DNA from: an uncultured Holosporaceae bacterium
GTDB taxonomy: Bacteria > Pseudomonadota > Alphaproteobacteria > RUG11792
Assembly: GCA_947285985.1 (NCBI GenBank)
Contig: CAMYPB010000031.1
Span: 1-9,661 of the forward strand
Reading direction: 5' to 3'
DNA length: 9,661 nucleotides
The notes beneath the pieces were generated by a model. That model was not told where the DNA came from, made no database searches, and saw nothing but the letters and a program-made list of their open reading frames with translations. This document shows, in pieces, positions 1 to 6,843 of the stretch (the stretch's first letter is position 1; each line of letters begins with the position of its first letter). A program made the position numbers and the translations under genes.

Positions 1-26
1 TAATTTGCACCATTTATAATAAAGTA

Positions 27-55
27 TTGCAAAAGTATAAATTATGTTATACAAT
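27..55 (+). promoter_or_regulatory. Candidate sigma70-like promoter at the left edge
   Basis: A -35 box TTGCAA (27-32) and a -10 box TACAAT (50-55) are separated by exactly 17 bases; each box matches the consensus at four or five of six positions. Transcription would start near position 62 and run rightward toward the 3' end of the opposing lpxC gene. No normal-sized gene follows, so the product would be a short mRNA, a small RNA or an antisense transcript to lpxC. AT-rich DNA gives chance matches, so this is a sequence-level prediction only. Confidence 0.45.
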
Positions 56-72
56 AATAATATGAGGGGAGT

Positions 73-150
73 ATGGATTATGATAGATTTGTTCAAAATA
101 TATGGAGGCACAATGAAATAGGGACGGAAACATCTTGCGAAATTTATTAG
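73..150 (+). CDS. Possible 25-codon small ORF or gene remnant
   Basis: An ATG at 73 opens a 25-codon frame that reads MDYDRFVQNIWRHNEIG at its start and stops with TAG at 148-150. It is preceded by a purine-rich, Shine-Dalgarno-like stretch (GAGGGGAG, 64-71) and by the promoter candidate at 27-55. I do not recognise the peptide. It has no membrane segment or known motif, and it carries several charged and aromatic residues. It ends seven bases before the lpxC stop codon on the other strand. It could be a genuine small protein, the surviving N-terminus of a decayed gene, or chance. An overlapping frame opens at the ATG at 62-64 and ends at the TAG at 119-121, so even the frame is uncertain. 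Confidence 0.2.
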   Translation: MDYDRFVQNIWRHNEIGTETSCEIY

Positions 151-156
151 GTCGCT

Positions 157-1167
157 CTATGCCATGACAATGCCCCGAGGATTCACAATTTGTGAATCAT
201 CCTGTTGTTGACGATGGATATTGTTTAGATCAGGGTTACGTGCGTACGATTTTTGTATGACGGTATGTTCTTTTATTTCGTTCATAAGTTTATTCATGAG
301 GACATTATTTTGGGAGTGTGATGTGTTGATTCCAACGATTCGTCCTATTATATCGTATCCTATGATCGAGATATCCCCTATGAGGTCGAGGGCCTTGTGA
401 CATATAATCTCATCGTTTGAACGCAGTTTCTCATCGTTCAATATGGAGTTGTCCGGCATGATTATGAGGGTATTTTTTTCGGATGCACCCCTCGCCAATC
501 CCATACTCTTTATCTTTTGGGCGTCCTCAAACCATCCAAACGTACGCGCCCTCGCGATATCCATCAATTTTTCATCGCGCAAATTTTGATCGAGTTCAAA
601 AGTGCAACGATTGTTTCCCAAGATGACATCATTTATCCTCTCATAATTGAGGGAAATGTTGATCGATAGTCCGATATTGTGATCATCATTATGTCTCGGA
701 GGGAGGATAGATATACGCGATCCCCTTCCATTGTCTATAGATATCTCTTTTTGTATGACGATCGCGGGGACCTTCATATTCTGTCTCGTTGTTCCCGCAT
801 TCGTGAACGATTCGACGAAAATTTTTGCAGATCCGTCGAGAATCGGAACTTCCTCATGGTCTATGTCGATGAAAACATTCGTTATCCCAGAAATACGAAG
901 GGCTGCAATGAGGTGTTCTATAACACAGACAGATATTCCAAATTCATTGACAACTCGCGTACACATCACAGGATCAACGACAGTATCCGCCGATAATTTG
1001 ACGATCTTCTTCCTATTGTCATCGATATCAAGACGTCTGAAAACGATTCCATTATTTTGAGGGGCAGGGTGAACAATCATCCTCGATTCGATCCCACTAT
1101 GAACTCCTATCCCAACAAACTCAACACTTTCACGTATGGTAGTCTGATCTCTCAGCTCATAGTTCAT
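157..1167 (-). CDS. lpxC: UDP-3-O-acyl-N-acetylglucosamine deacetylase LpxC
   Basis: LpxC is the zinc-dependent cytoplasmic deacetylase that catalyses the committed step of lipid A synthesis, removing acetate from UDP-3-O-acyl-GlcNAc. With the start at the ATG at 1167 the protein has 336 residues. The fold signatures are present in order: GIGVHSG near residue 19, VIEHLIAAL with the presumed general base E84 and zinc ligand H85, HEEVPILDGSA near 104, ARARTFG near 205, HKALDLIGD with zinc ligands H257 and D261, and TSHSQNN with catalytic H284. All expected active-site residues are intact. The frame also has an ATG at 1179 and a GTG at 1194; I prefer 1167 because the distance to the first motif fits the family and a GGA lies seven bases upstream. 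The C-terminus is extended by about 25-30 polar residues relative to typical LpxC of about 300 residues. The gene is divergent from pnp, and no ftsZ-type cell-division neighbour is visible. Confidence 0.95.
   Translation of the reverse strand: MNYELRDQTTIRESVEFVGIGVHSGIESRMIVHPAPQNNGIVFRRLDIDDNRKKIVKLSADTVVDPVMCTRVVNEFGISVCVIEHLIAALRISGITNVFIDIDHEEVPILDGSAKIFVESFTNAGTTRQNMKVPAIVIQKEISIDNGRGSRISILPPRHNDDHNIGLSINISLNYERINDVILGNNRCTFELDQNLRDEKLMDIARARTFGWFEDAQKIKSMGLARGASEKNTLIIMPDNSILNDEKLRSNDEIICHKALDLIGDISIIGYDIIGRIVGINTSHSQNNVLMNKLMNEIKEHTVIQKSYARNPDLNNIHRQQQDDSQIVNPRGIVMA
180..198. repeat. 19-bp palindrome inside the 3' end of lpxC
   Basis: The sequence gattcacaatttgtgaatc has two perfect 9-base arms around a single central base. 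It lies within the last codons of lpxC. Neither strand carries a T-run after it, so it does not look like a classical intrinsic terminator. It could be a protein-binding site, an mRNA 3'-end stabilising hairpin, or chance. Confidence 0.4.
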
Positions 1168-1236
1168 CTCAAAATCCATAAGACTCAAATCCACAAAAAT
1201 AATTAATAATTAATACAAAACGTATACGCAATTCAG

Positions 1237-1245
1237 TGTATACCA
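1237..1245 (-). promoter_or_regulatory. Candidate extended -10 element for lpxC
   Basis: Read on the minus strand the bases are TGGTATACA, an extended -10 (TGn followed by TATACA). There is no clear -35 box 17 bases upstream. Transcription would start near 1230, giving a leader of roughly 60 bases before the ATG at 1167. Overlap with one of the two GTATAC copies makes regulation possible, but the call is weak. Confidence 0.28.
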
Positions 1246-1328
1246 TGAATCTCAACAAGTCTTTCCATAATTTATTACAAATTGTTACATTATATTTTTC
1301 AGGCATCGAATAGTTTTTATACAATATT

Positions 1329-1358
1329 TTCACAATGTATAATATTTTGTATTATAAA
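1329..1358 (+). promoter_or_regulatory. Candidate sigma70-like promoter for pnp
   Basis: A -35 box TTCACA (1329-1334) and a -10 box TATAAA (1353-1358) each match consensus at five of six positions, with an 18-base spacer. Transcription from about 1365 would produce a pnp leader of nearly 150 bases. A long pnp leader fits the known post-transcriptional autoregulation of pnp in enterobacteria, although whether that occurs here is unknown. Confidence 0.42.
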
Positions 1359-1477
1359 TATATTCTTGTTGTTTTAGATGATGATTTAAAAAAATTAAAA
1401 AAAGTTGTGTTTTGAATGTGGTGATGTTTTGAAAACTATGGTAGAGTTTTAGTTGAAAAGAAGGAATTAGATTTGTT

Positions 1478-1493
1478 ATCTAAACGTTTAGAT
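1478..1493. promoter_or_regulatory. 16-bp perfect palindrome upstream of pnp
   Basis: The bases ATCTAAACGTTTAGAT form a perfect, uninterrupted dyad ending one base before the purine-rich tract that starts the pnp Shine-Dalgarno sequence. As DNA it resembles a binding site for a dimeric repressor. As RNA it can form only a short stem with a tight loop, or pair between two transcripts. No T-run follows, so it is not a terminator. Its position allows it to block transcription or ribosome access. Confidence 0.45.
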
Positions 1494-1494
1494 T

Positions 1495-1502
1495 AAAAAG
1501 GA
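1495..1502 (+). promoter_or_regulatory. Ribosome binding site deciding the pnp start
   Basis: The tract AAAAAGGA sits ten bases before the ATG at 1513 and seven bases before an in-frame TTG at 1510. The ATG is chosen because the protein then begins Met-Phe as in alphaproteobacterial PNPases (MFxI..E.I.WGG) and because ATG is the stronger start codon. Confidence 0.6.
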
Positions 1503-1512
1503 ATAATTATTG

Positions 1513-3585
1513 ATGTTCTCTATAGTGTCAGAGAAAATAAAATGGGGAGGGAAAGATCTCTCCATAGAAACGGGAAAAATCGCGAGACAATCTGATGGGT
1601 CAGTTGTCGTGAGATATGGTGATACGACGGTTTTGTGTACGGTTGTCTTTTCGAAAGAACAGGCTGAAGACGCGAGTTTCTTTCCCCTCACAATAAACTA
1701 TCAGGAAAGATTTTATGCGTCTGGACGAATTCCTGGGGGATTCGTCAAACGAGAGGGAAAACCATCAGAAAGAGAGACATTGATTGCGAGACTAATCGAT
1801 CGTCCGATTCGTCCCCTCTTTCCAGACGGATTCTTCAATGAGGTTCAAATCATATGTACGACGTTGAGTTTCGATGAGGAATGCCCTCCTGAAATCGCGG
1901 CACTCATTGGATCTTCTGCAGCCCTCTCTATTTCGGGGGTTCCTTTCCTCGGGCCCGTTGCGGGATGTCGAGTGGGGTATACAGAATCTGAAGGATTTAT
2001 ACTAAATCCATATAAAATTGAAAATAATAAACTCGATTTAACAGTTGCAGGAACGAGAGAAGGAATTCTCATGGTTGAATCTGAGGCCGAAGAACTCCCT
2101 GAAGATATTATGCTCGATGCTGTCATGTTTGGATTTGAATCATTTCAACCTGTCATTCAAATGATCGAATCTTTGAAGCAAAAGATAAATAAAACTATTC
2201 TTCAGGTTGAGAGTTATGAGACGAGATATAAGGATCTCCTCGTTGAAATTGAAAAATTTTCGATAGACGGAATTAGAGAATCACTCACAATAAAGGAGAA
2301 ATTAAGTCGTCGCAACAAAATCGAGGAAGTTAAAAAATCGACGATTGAGAAATTTGTTAGTGACGAAATTTCTGAGGTGACAGTTGACATGTTATTTGAG
2401 GGCCTGTTATCGAAAACAATGAGAGATATGGTCCTCAATAAAAAAATTCGAGTTGATGGACGAAAACTTGATCAGATCCGTGATATAACGTGTGAGATTG
2501 ATATTCTTCCGAAAGTTCATGGAAGTGCTTTGTTCACTCGTGGGGAAACTCAAGCCCTCGTCATAACGACATTGGGATCAAGTGAAGATGAACAGATTGT
2601 TGATGATATCTCGGGAGAAACAACAGAAAAGTTTTTGTTACATTATAATTTCCCTCCTTTTTCCGTTGGGGAGATAGGGCGACTCGGAGCTCCAGGACGT
2701 CGAGAAATAGGACATGGGAAACTCGCGTGGAGAGCAATACATTCCGTTATTCCAGATCAATCTGATTTTCCATACACGATCCGTGTCGTCTCGGAAATAA
2801 CGGAATCAAATGGATCCTCTTCTATGGCGACAGTTTGTGGGAGTTCGTTGTCTCTTATGTCTGCTGGAGTTCCCTTGAAAAATCCGGTCGCAGGAATCGC
2901 GATGGGTCTCATAAAAGAAGATGAAAATTATGTCGTATTATCTGATATTATGGGGGATGAGGATCATCTGGGAGATATGGATTTCAAAGTTGCAGGGACA
3001 TTGAATGGAATAACAGCCCTTCAAATGGACATAAAAATAACGAGTATCAATCGAGAGATAATAAAAAATGCACTCGCAAAAGCTCATGAAGGACGAAAAC
3101 ATATCCTCCTTGAAATGTCGAAAGCAATCTCCCACAATAAAACGGATTTAAATGAGAATGCTCCTCGCATCGTCAAGGTGAAAATCGATCCTGACAAAAT
3201 TCGTGATCTCATAGGTCCGGGTGGGAAGATGATCAAGGAAATATGTGAGAAAACAAAGGCTAAAATCGATATAGATGACGATGGAACAGTCTCGATATTC
3301 TCGAATAATAAACAAAACCTCGAAATTGCTTTGGGATATGTCAAGTCAATCGGATGTATGCCAGAGATCGGAACGGTATACAATGGAAAAGTCGTCAAAA
3401 TAACGGATTTTGGAGCTTTCATTTCGATAGACGGAGGACGTGAAGGGCTCGTCCATATAAGTAATATATCGAAAGAAAAAGTTAAAAATGTCGCGGATGT
3501 CTTGAAATTACATCAAAACGTGAAAGTGAAAGTTATCGATATAGATGATAAAAATCGTATAAAATTTTCCATGAAAGATATATAA
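1513..3585 (+). CDS. pnp: Polyribonucleotide nucleotidyltransferase (PNPase)
   Basis: PNPase is a trimeric 3'-5' exoribonuclease that uses phosphate to release nucleoside diphosphates, and it acts in mRNA turnover and small-RNA metabolism. The 690-residue protein has the complete architecture. The first RNase PH domain includes FYASGRIPGGFVKREG (67-82) and RLIDRPIRPLFP (93-104). An all-helical linker spans about 230-315. The second RNase PH domain carries FPPFSVGEIGRLGAPGRREIG (380-400, with the phosphate-site pair R396-R397) and GDEDHLGDMDF (481-491, with catalytic D482 and D488). A KH domain begins near P551 with the GPGG loop at 568-571, and a C-terminal S1 domain runs from about 619 to the end. 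The usual acidic or low-complexity tail after S1 is essentially missing, making the protein slightly short. The gene stands alone between a long leader and a terminator hairpin, without rpsO upstream. Confidence 0.98.
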   Translation: MFSIVSEKIKWGGKDLSIETGKIARQSDGSVVVRYGDTTVLCTVVFSKEQAEDASFFPLTINYQERFYASGRIPGGFVKREGKPSERETLIARLIDRPIRPLFPDGFFNEVQIICTTLSFDEECPPEIAALIGSSAALSISGVPFLGPVAGCRVGYTESEGFILNPYKIENNKLDLTVAGTREGILMVESEAEELPEDIMLDAVMFGFESFQPVIQMIESLKQKINKTILQVESYETRYKDLLVEIEKFSIDGIRESLTIKEKLSRRNKIEEVKKSTIEKFVSDEISEVTVDMLFEGLLSKTMRDMVLNKKIRVDGRKLDQIRDITCEIDILPKVHGSALFTRGETQALVITTLGSSEDEQIVDDISGETTEKFLLHYNFPPFSVGEIGRLGAPGRREIGHGKLAWRAIHSVIPDQSDFPYTIRVVSEITESNGSSSMATVCGSSLSLMSAGVPLKNPVAGIAMGLIKEDENYVVLSDIMGDEDHLGDMDFKVAGTLNGITALQMDIKITSINREIIKNALAKAHEGRKHILLEMSKAISHNKTDLNENAPRIVKVKIDPDKIRDLIGPGGKMIKEICEKTKAKIDIDDDGTVSIFSNNKQNLEIALGYVKSIGCMPEIGTVYNGKVVKITDFGAFISIDGGREGLVHISNISKEKVKNVADVLKLHQNVKVKVIDIDDKNRIKFSMKDI

Positions 3586-3593
3586 ATCTTGAA

Positions 3594-3629
3594 AAAAGGT
3601 ATGTGTGAAAAATACCATACCTTTTCATT
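3594..3629 (+). terminator. Intrinsic terminator after pnp
   Basis: Eight bases after the pnp stop codon, AAAAGGTATG (3594-3603) pairs perfectly with CATACCTTTT (3616-3625) around a 12-base loop. An alternative inner pairing of GGTAT with ATACC is possible. A short interrupted T-rich tract follows. The stem is modest in GC, which is usual in a genome this AT-rich. Confidence 0.65.
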
Positions 3630-3708
3630 TATATTTTCCTTTAGATTTTTCCAATATATTGTTATTTTATATATATCAGGCTTTTTATAAAATTTATGCA
3701 TAAAATAT

Positions 3709-4542
3709 ATGGATACGTCTTCATTTCCTATCGTTGATCTAGCAATAATTTTCATAGTATTCGTTTCTTTTGTCGTGGGATTTGTGAGGGGAGTCACGAA
3801 AGAAATACTCTCAATATTATCGTGGGTTGGAGGGATATTCCTCACAATCTCGATTTTTCCACATGTGAAATCTTTCACTCGTGATTATATCTCCCACAAA
3901 TTGATCGCAGATTTCGTGACGATTTGTGTTTTATTTGTCTTGTTTCTCACGATACTCAGCAGTATAAATTATTTCTGTTCAAAAATTGTCAAGAAAAGTA
4001 TATTCAACAATGCGGATAGATTTCTGGGGGGGATCCTCGGGATTATACGGGGGATTATAATCGTTGCTGCGATTAATATAGGAATTTCAAATTTCCTCAT
4101 AAAAGATGATGATCATATTCCAGAGTATCTCGCTGATTCAAAAATTAGACCATACATAATAAATATATCAAATAGTATTATTATCGTCCTTCCAGACAAT
4201 CTCCAGGATACCGTCATGAATTATATGAATAAAATGTCGAAGGATAGTATCATAGAATTCGTTGGTGAAAATAATAAATCACAAGACAGAATTTCAATAT
4301 CCTCTCAAAATAATAATAACACAAATAGTGTTATAGAAGATGAACAATTCATCATTCCCGATAAAAAAATAGAATCTCAAGAAAACGCAAAGGATCTTGC
4401 CACTTTAAAACCAAAAATTTCTGAGGATAAAGACAATAATCCAAACACCAAGAAAACGGAGGATACAAAAAAAGATAATACAAAAAAACAAAAATCAACA
4501 AAAGAAAAATTAGATATGGATAGATTTTTAGATGACGTTTAA
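3709..4542 (+). CDS. cvpA: CvpA family inner-membrane protein with long polar tail
   Basis: CvpA proteins are small inner-membrane proteins, first linked to colicin V production and later to envelope stress tolerance; their molecular role is not settled. The N-terminal 130 residues show the family pattern: a helix starting at D10 (VDLAIIFIVFVSFVVGF), the polar turn VRGVTKEILSILSWVGG (26-42), a hydrophobic segment at about 66-87, and NADRFLGGILGIIRG (101-115) leading into a last helix. Four membrane segments are likely. From about residue 180 to 277 the protein is a hydrophilic tail rich in Lys, Asn, Asp, Ser and Thr, probably disordered, with no domain I recognise. Typical members have about 160-220 residues, so the tail makes this one long. 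No clear Shine-Dalgarno precedes the ATG. purF, a common downstream partner elsewhere, is absent. The stop codon overlaps the A-tract of the following terminator. Confidence 0.85.
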   Translation: MDTSSFPIVDLAIIFIVFVSFVVGFVRGVTKEILSILSWVGGIFLTISIFPHVKSFTRDYISHKLIADFVTICVLFVLFLTILSSINYFCSKIVKKSIFNNADRFLGGILGIIRGIIIVAAINIGISNFLIKDDDHIPEYLADSKIRPYIINISNSIIIVLPDNLQDTVMNYMNKMSKDSIIEFVGENNKSQDRISISSQNNNNTNSVIEDEQFIIPDKKIESQENAKDLATLKPKISEDKDNNPNTKKTEDTKKDNTKKQKSTKEKLDMDRFLDDV

Positions 4543-4577
4543 AAAAAAGAGAAGGTATAATCTTCTCTTTTTTTTTT
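4541..4577. terminator. Bidirectional terminator between cvpA and hppA
   Basis: GAGAAG (4549-4554) pairs with CTTCTC (4562-4567) around a seven-base loop. The stem is flanked by an eight-base A-run on the left that pairs with a longer T-run on the right. Read in either direction the hairpin is followed by a run of T, so it can end both rightward cvpA and leftward hppA transcripts. It sits exactly between the two convergent genes. Confidence 0.88.
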
Positions 4578-4583
4578 GTTTTT

Positions 4584-6665
4584 TTATGCAAGTATAGCAA
4601 GCAATAATAACGCAACTATATTGATAATTTTAATCATTGGATTGATAGCAGGGCCCGCCGTATCTTTGTATGGATCTCCAACTGTATCTCCCGTAACGGC
4701 CGCCTTGTGGGATTCTGAACCCTTTCCCCCATGATGTCCATCTTCTATATATTTTTTCGCATTATCCCATGCTCCCCCTCCAGACGTCATAGAAATCGCA
4801 ACGAACAATCCCGTTACGATCGTTCCTATGAGAGTCGCTCCAAGTGCGGAGAATGCTTGATTTTGATCAGCTATAGCATTCACTACGAAATAAACAATTA
4901 TAGGAGCAATAATCGGAAGGATGGATGGGACGATCATCTCTTTTATCGCGGCTTTAGTCAATAAATCAACTGCACGTGTGTAATCTGGTTTTGACTCTCC
5001 CGTCATAATTCCATGAATCTCTTTGAATTGACGACGTACTTCCAAAACGACAGCAGATCCCGCACGTCCAACCGCTTTCATTCCACATGATCCAAACAAA
5101 TATGGAAGGAGTGCTCCGATTAAGAGTCCGATCATAACATAAGGATTCTGTAAATTAAATTCTATGTTCAAATTTGGGAAATAATGTCTCAAATCTTCGA
5201 CATACGTTGCAAACAAAACAAGAGCTGCGAGTCCCGCGGATCCTATCGCATAACCCTTCGTAACTGCTTTCGTCGTATTTCCAACCGCGTCTAACGCGTC
5301 TGTTATCGTTCGAACATCACTTGGAAGTTCTGACATCTCTGCGATTCCTCCCGCATTGTCCGTCACAGGGCCATACGCATCTAACGCGACAATAATTCCT
5401 GCAAATGCGAGCATAGTTGTCGCGGCTATCGCAATTCCGAATAATCCCGCACTTACGTATGAACACGCAATTCCTCCACAAATGACTATAACAGGAAGGG
5501 CAGTTGATTCCATAGAAACAGCAAGTCCTTGAATTATATTCGTTGCGTGTCCCGTCTCAGAAGATTTTGCAACACTTCTCACAGGCCTATAACTCGTTGA
5601 TGTGTAATATTCTGTTATCCACACCAACAACCCTGTGACCGCAATTCCTATAATACTGCAATTTATTAAATTTGATGGCATGAAAGAACCACCGTTATAA
5701 TTTATTATCTGATCCATACTATCAAATATAGAATTCGTCACAAGATAAATGAATCCAAACGAAAATATACCAGCACCTATCAATCCCTTATAAAGTGCCT
5801 TCATGACGTTGTTTGAACTATCCAGTCTAACGAAGAATGTTCCCAATATAGATCCAAGTATACAGACCGCACTTATAGCTAGAGGATATATCATTATTGT
5901 TGATTTTATTTCATCGGAGAAATAAATACTGGCCAGAACCATGGATGCGACGATCGTCACGGCATACGTTTCGAATAAGTCCGCGGCCATTCCCGCACAA
6001 TCCCCAACGTTATCCCCAACATTGTCCGCGATAACCGCAGGATTTCTAGGGTCATCTTCAGGAATATTCGATTCAATTTTTCCAACGAGGTCCGCTCCAA
6101 CGTCCGCTCCCTTCGTGAAAATTCCTCCTCCCAATCTCGCGAAAATTGAGATTAAAGATGCCCCAAAACTTAATGCAACGAGAGACTCTGTTATCAATCT
6201 AGAATCCATTTCCATTGATTGGAGTATGAAATAATAGACAGAAACTCCAAGGAGTCCAGCTCCAACAACCAACAAACCCGTTATAGATCCAGAATCAAAC
6301 GCAACGGATAAAGCTTTATGTATGGAGATTCTCGCGGCCTCAGCCGTGCGTACATTCGCACGTACAGATATATTCATTCCAATATATCCCGCAACACCCG
6401 ACAATATAGCTCCAAGTATAAAACCAATCGCAACATAAGATGATAAGAATATCCACAATAAAATCGCAAGTAATATTCCAACAATACTTATCGTTGAATA
6501 CTGTCTATTTAAATATGCCTTTGCTCCCTCTTGGATAGCGCCTGCAACCTGCATCATTTTCTCGTTTCCACAAGACTGTTTGAAAACCGAGTGGATTTTG
6601 AAAAGTGCAAATAAGACCGCAACAATTCCAGAAAGAACAATAATTAAATTTATGTGTGATAACAT
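4584..6665 (-). CDS. hppA: Proton-translocating membrane pyrophosphatase, K+-independent type
   Basis: HppA is a homodimeric multi-helix membrane enzyme that hydrolyses pyrophosphate in the cytoplasm and pumps protons across the inner membrane. The 693-residue protein has full family length, with about 16 hydrophobic segments. Pyrophosphate and magnesium-binding signatures are intact: GGGIFTKGADVGADLVGKIE (179-198), PEDDPRNPAVIADNVGDNVG (202-221), followed by DCAGMAADLFE, then DNAGGIAEMSELP (436-448), GGGAWDNAKKYIEDG (629-643) and GDTVGDPYKDTAGPA (659-673). In the motif GNTTKAVTKG (462-471), Lys466 and Thr469 occupy the two positions that distinguish potassium-independent enzymes from potassium-dependent ones, which have Ala and Gly or Ala there, so this should be a K+-independent proton pump. 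An AGGA ribosome binding site lies eight bases before the ATG. The gene is the last of the leftward set, 178 bases after the ferredoxin gene, and ends at a bidirectional terminator. Confidence 0.98.
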   Translation of the reverse strand: MLSHINLIIVLSGIVAVLFALFKIHSVFKQSCGNEKMMQVAGAIQEGAKAYLNRQYSTISIVGILLAILLWIFLSSYVAIGFILGAILSGVAGYIGMNISVRANVRTAEAARISIHKALSVAFDSGSITGLLVVGAGLLGVSVYYFILQSMEMDSRLITESLVALSFGASLISIFARLGGGIFTKGADVGADLVGKIESNIPEDDPRNPAVIADNVGDNVGDCAGMAADLFETYAVTIVASMVLASIYFSDEIKSTIMIYPLAISAVCILGSILGTFFVRLDSSNNVMKALYKGLIGAGIFSFGFIYLVTNSIFDSMDQIINYNGGSFMPSNLINCSIIGIAVTGLLVWITEYYTSTSYRPVRSVAKSSETGHATNIIQGLAVSMESTALPVIVICGGIACSYVSAGLFGIAIAATTMLAFAGIIVALDAYGPVTDNAGGIAEMSELPSDVRTITDALDAVGNTTKAVTKGYAIGSAGLAALVLFATYVEDLRHYFPNLNIEFNLQNPYVMIGLLIGALLPYLFGSCGMKAVGRAGSAVVLEVRRQFKEIHGIMTGESKPDYTRAVDLLTKAAIKEMIVPSILPIIAPIIVYFVVNAIADQNQAFSALGATLIGTIVTGLFVAISMTSGGGAWDNAKKYIEDGHHGGKGSESHKAAVTGDTVGDPYKDTAGPAINPMIKIINIVALLLLAILA

Positions 6666-6744
6666 AAAAATTATTCCTAATATTGTTAAACAAACCTGAA
6701 AACAATTCTATAAGATTATCGCAGCTTTGAAAAGATGTGTTTTT

Positions 6745-6809
6745 TGCCCATAAAATTTTATGTATCTCTTCACAATACAATCAGACACCAACACACAAAA
6801 CTATGGGCA
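6745..6809. repeat. Palindrome and inverted repeat upstream of hppA
   Basis: In the 178-base gap between the ferredoxin gene and hppA there is a perfect 14-bp palindrome CATAAAATTTTATG (6749-6762). An 8-bp inverted repeat overlaps it, TGCCCATA (6745-6752) with TATGGGCA (6802-6809). GC-containing repeats stand out in this very AT-rich gap. They lie about 80-140 bases upstream of the hppA start, where operators or leader structures are expected. I could not define a convincing hppA promoter nearby. Confidence 0.35.
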
Positions 6810-6843
6810 TTTAAATACATTGATCATAAATTTATAATTATTT

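Larger units (their letters stand above)
1168..1512. other. Divergent intergenic region between lpxC and pnp
   Basis: This 345-base stretch is very AT-rich and contains no gene I can support. It holds the lpxC upstream region, two copies of GTATAC 16 bases apart (1222-1227 and 1238-1243), a candidate pnp promoter (1329-1358), a leader of about 145 bases with A-runs, a 16-bp perfect palindrome (1478-1493) and the pnp ribosome binding site. rpsO, which precedes pnp in many proteobacteria, is absent here. Confidence 0.7.

Noticed and set aside
679..1060. Two plus-strand ORFs of about 105-109 codons antisense to lpxC
   Set aside because: They lie wholly within lpxC, which has all catalytic motifs; their translations show no family motif and look like shadows of the real frame.
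1510..1512. TTG as the pnp start codon
   Set aside because: The adjacent ATG at 1513 gives the Met-Phe start typical of the family and is a stronger start codon.
1845..3422. Several minus-strand ORFs inside pnp
   Set aside because: The plus frame is a complete, conserved PNPase over the whole stretch; the reverse frames have no recognisable domains.
3659..3691. cvpA promoter from TTGTTA and TATAAA
   Set aside because: The spacer would be 21 bases, too long for a sigma70 promoter, and the region is nearly all A/T.
3513..3878. Minus-strand 121-codon ORF across the pnp-cvpA junction
   Set aside because: It overlaps the ends of two real genes and the terminator, and its sequence is a low-complexity product of AT-rich DNA.
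4731..6234. Plus-strand ORFs inside hppA
   Set aside because: hppA is intact and conserved throughout; these frames are antisense shadows.
6505..6780. Minus-strand 91-codon ORF overlapping the hppA start
   Set aside because: It is out of frame with the conserved hppA N-terminus and extends through the upstream gap without a convincing start or motif.
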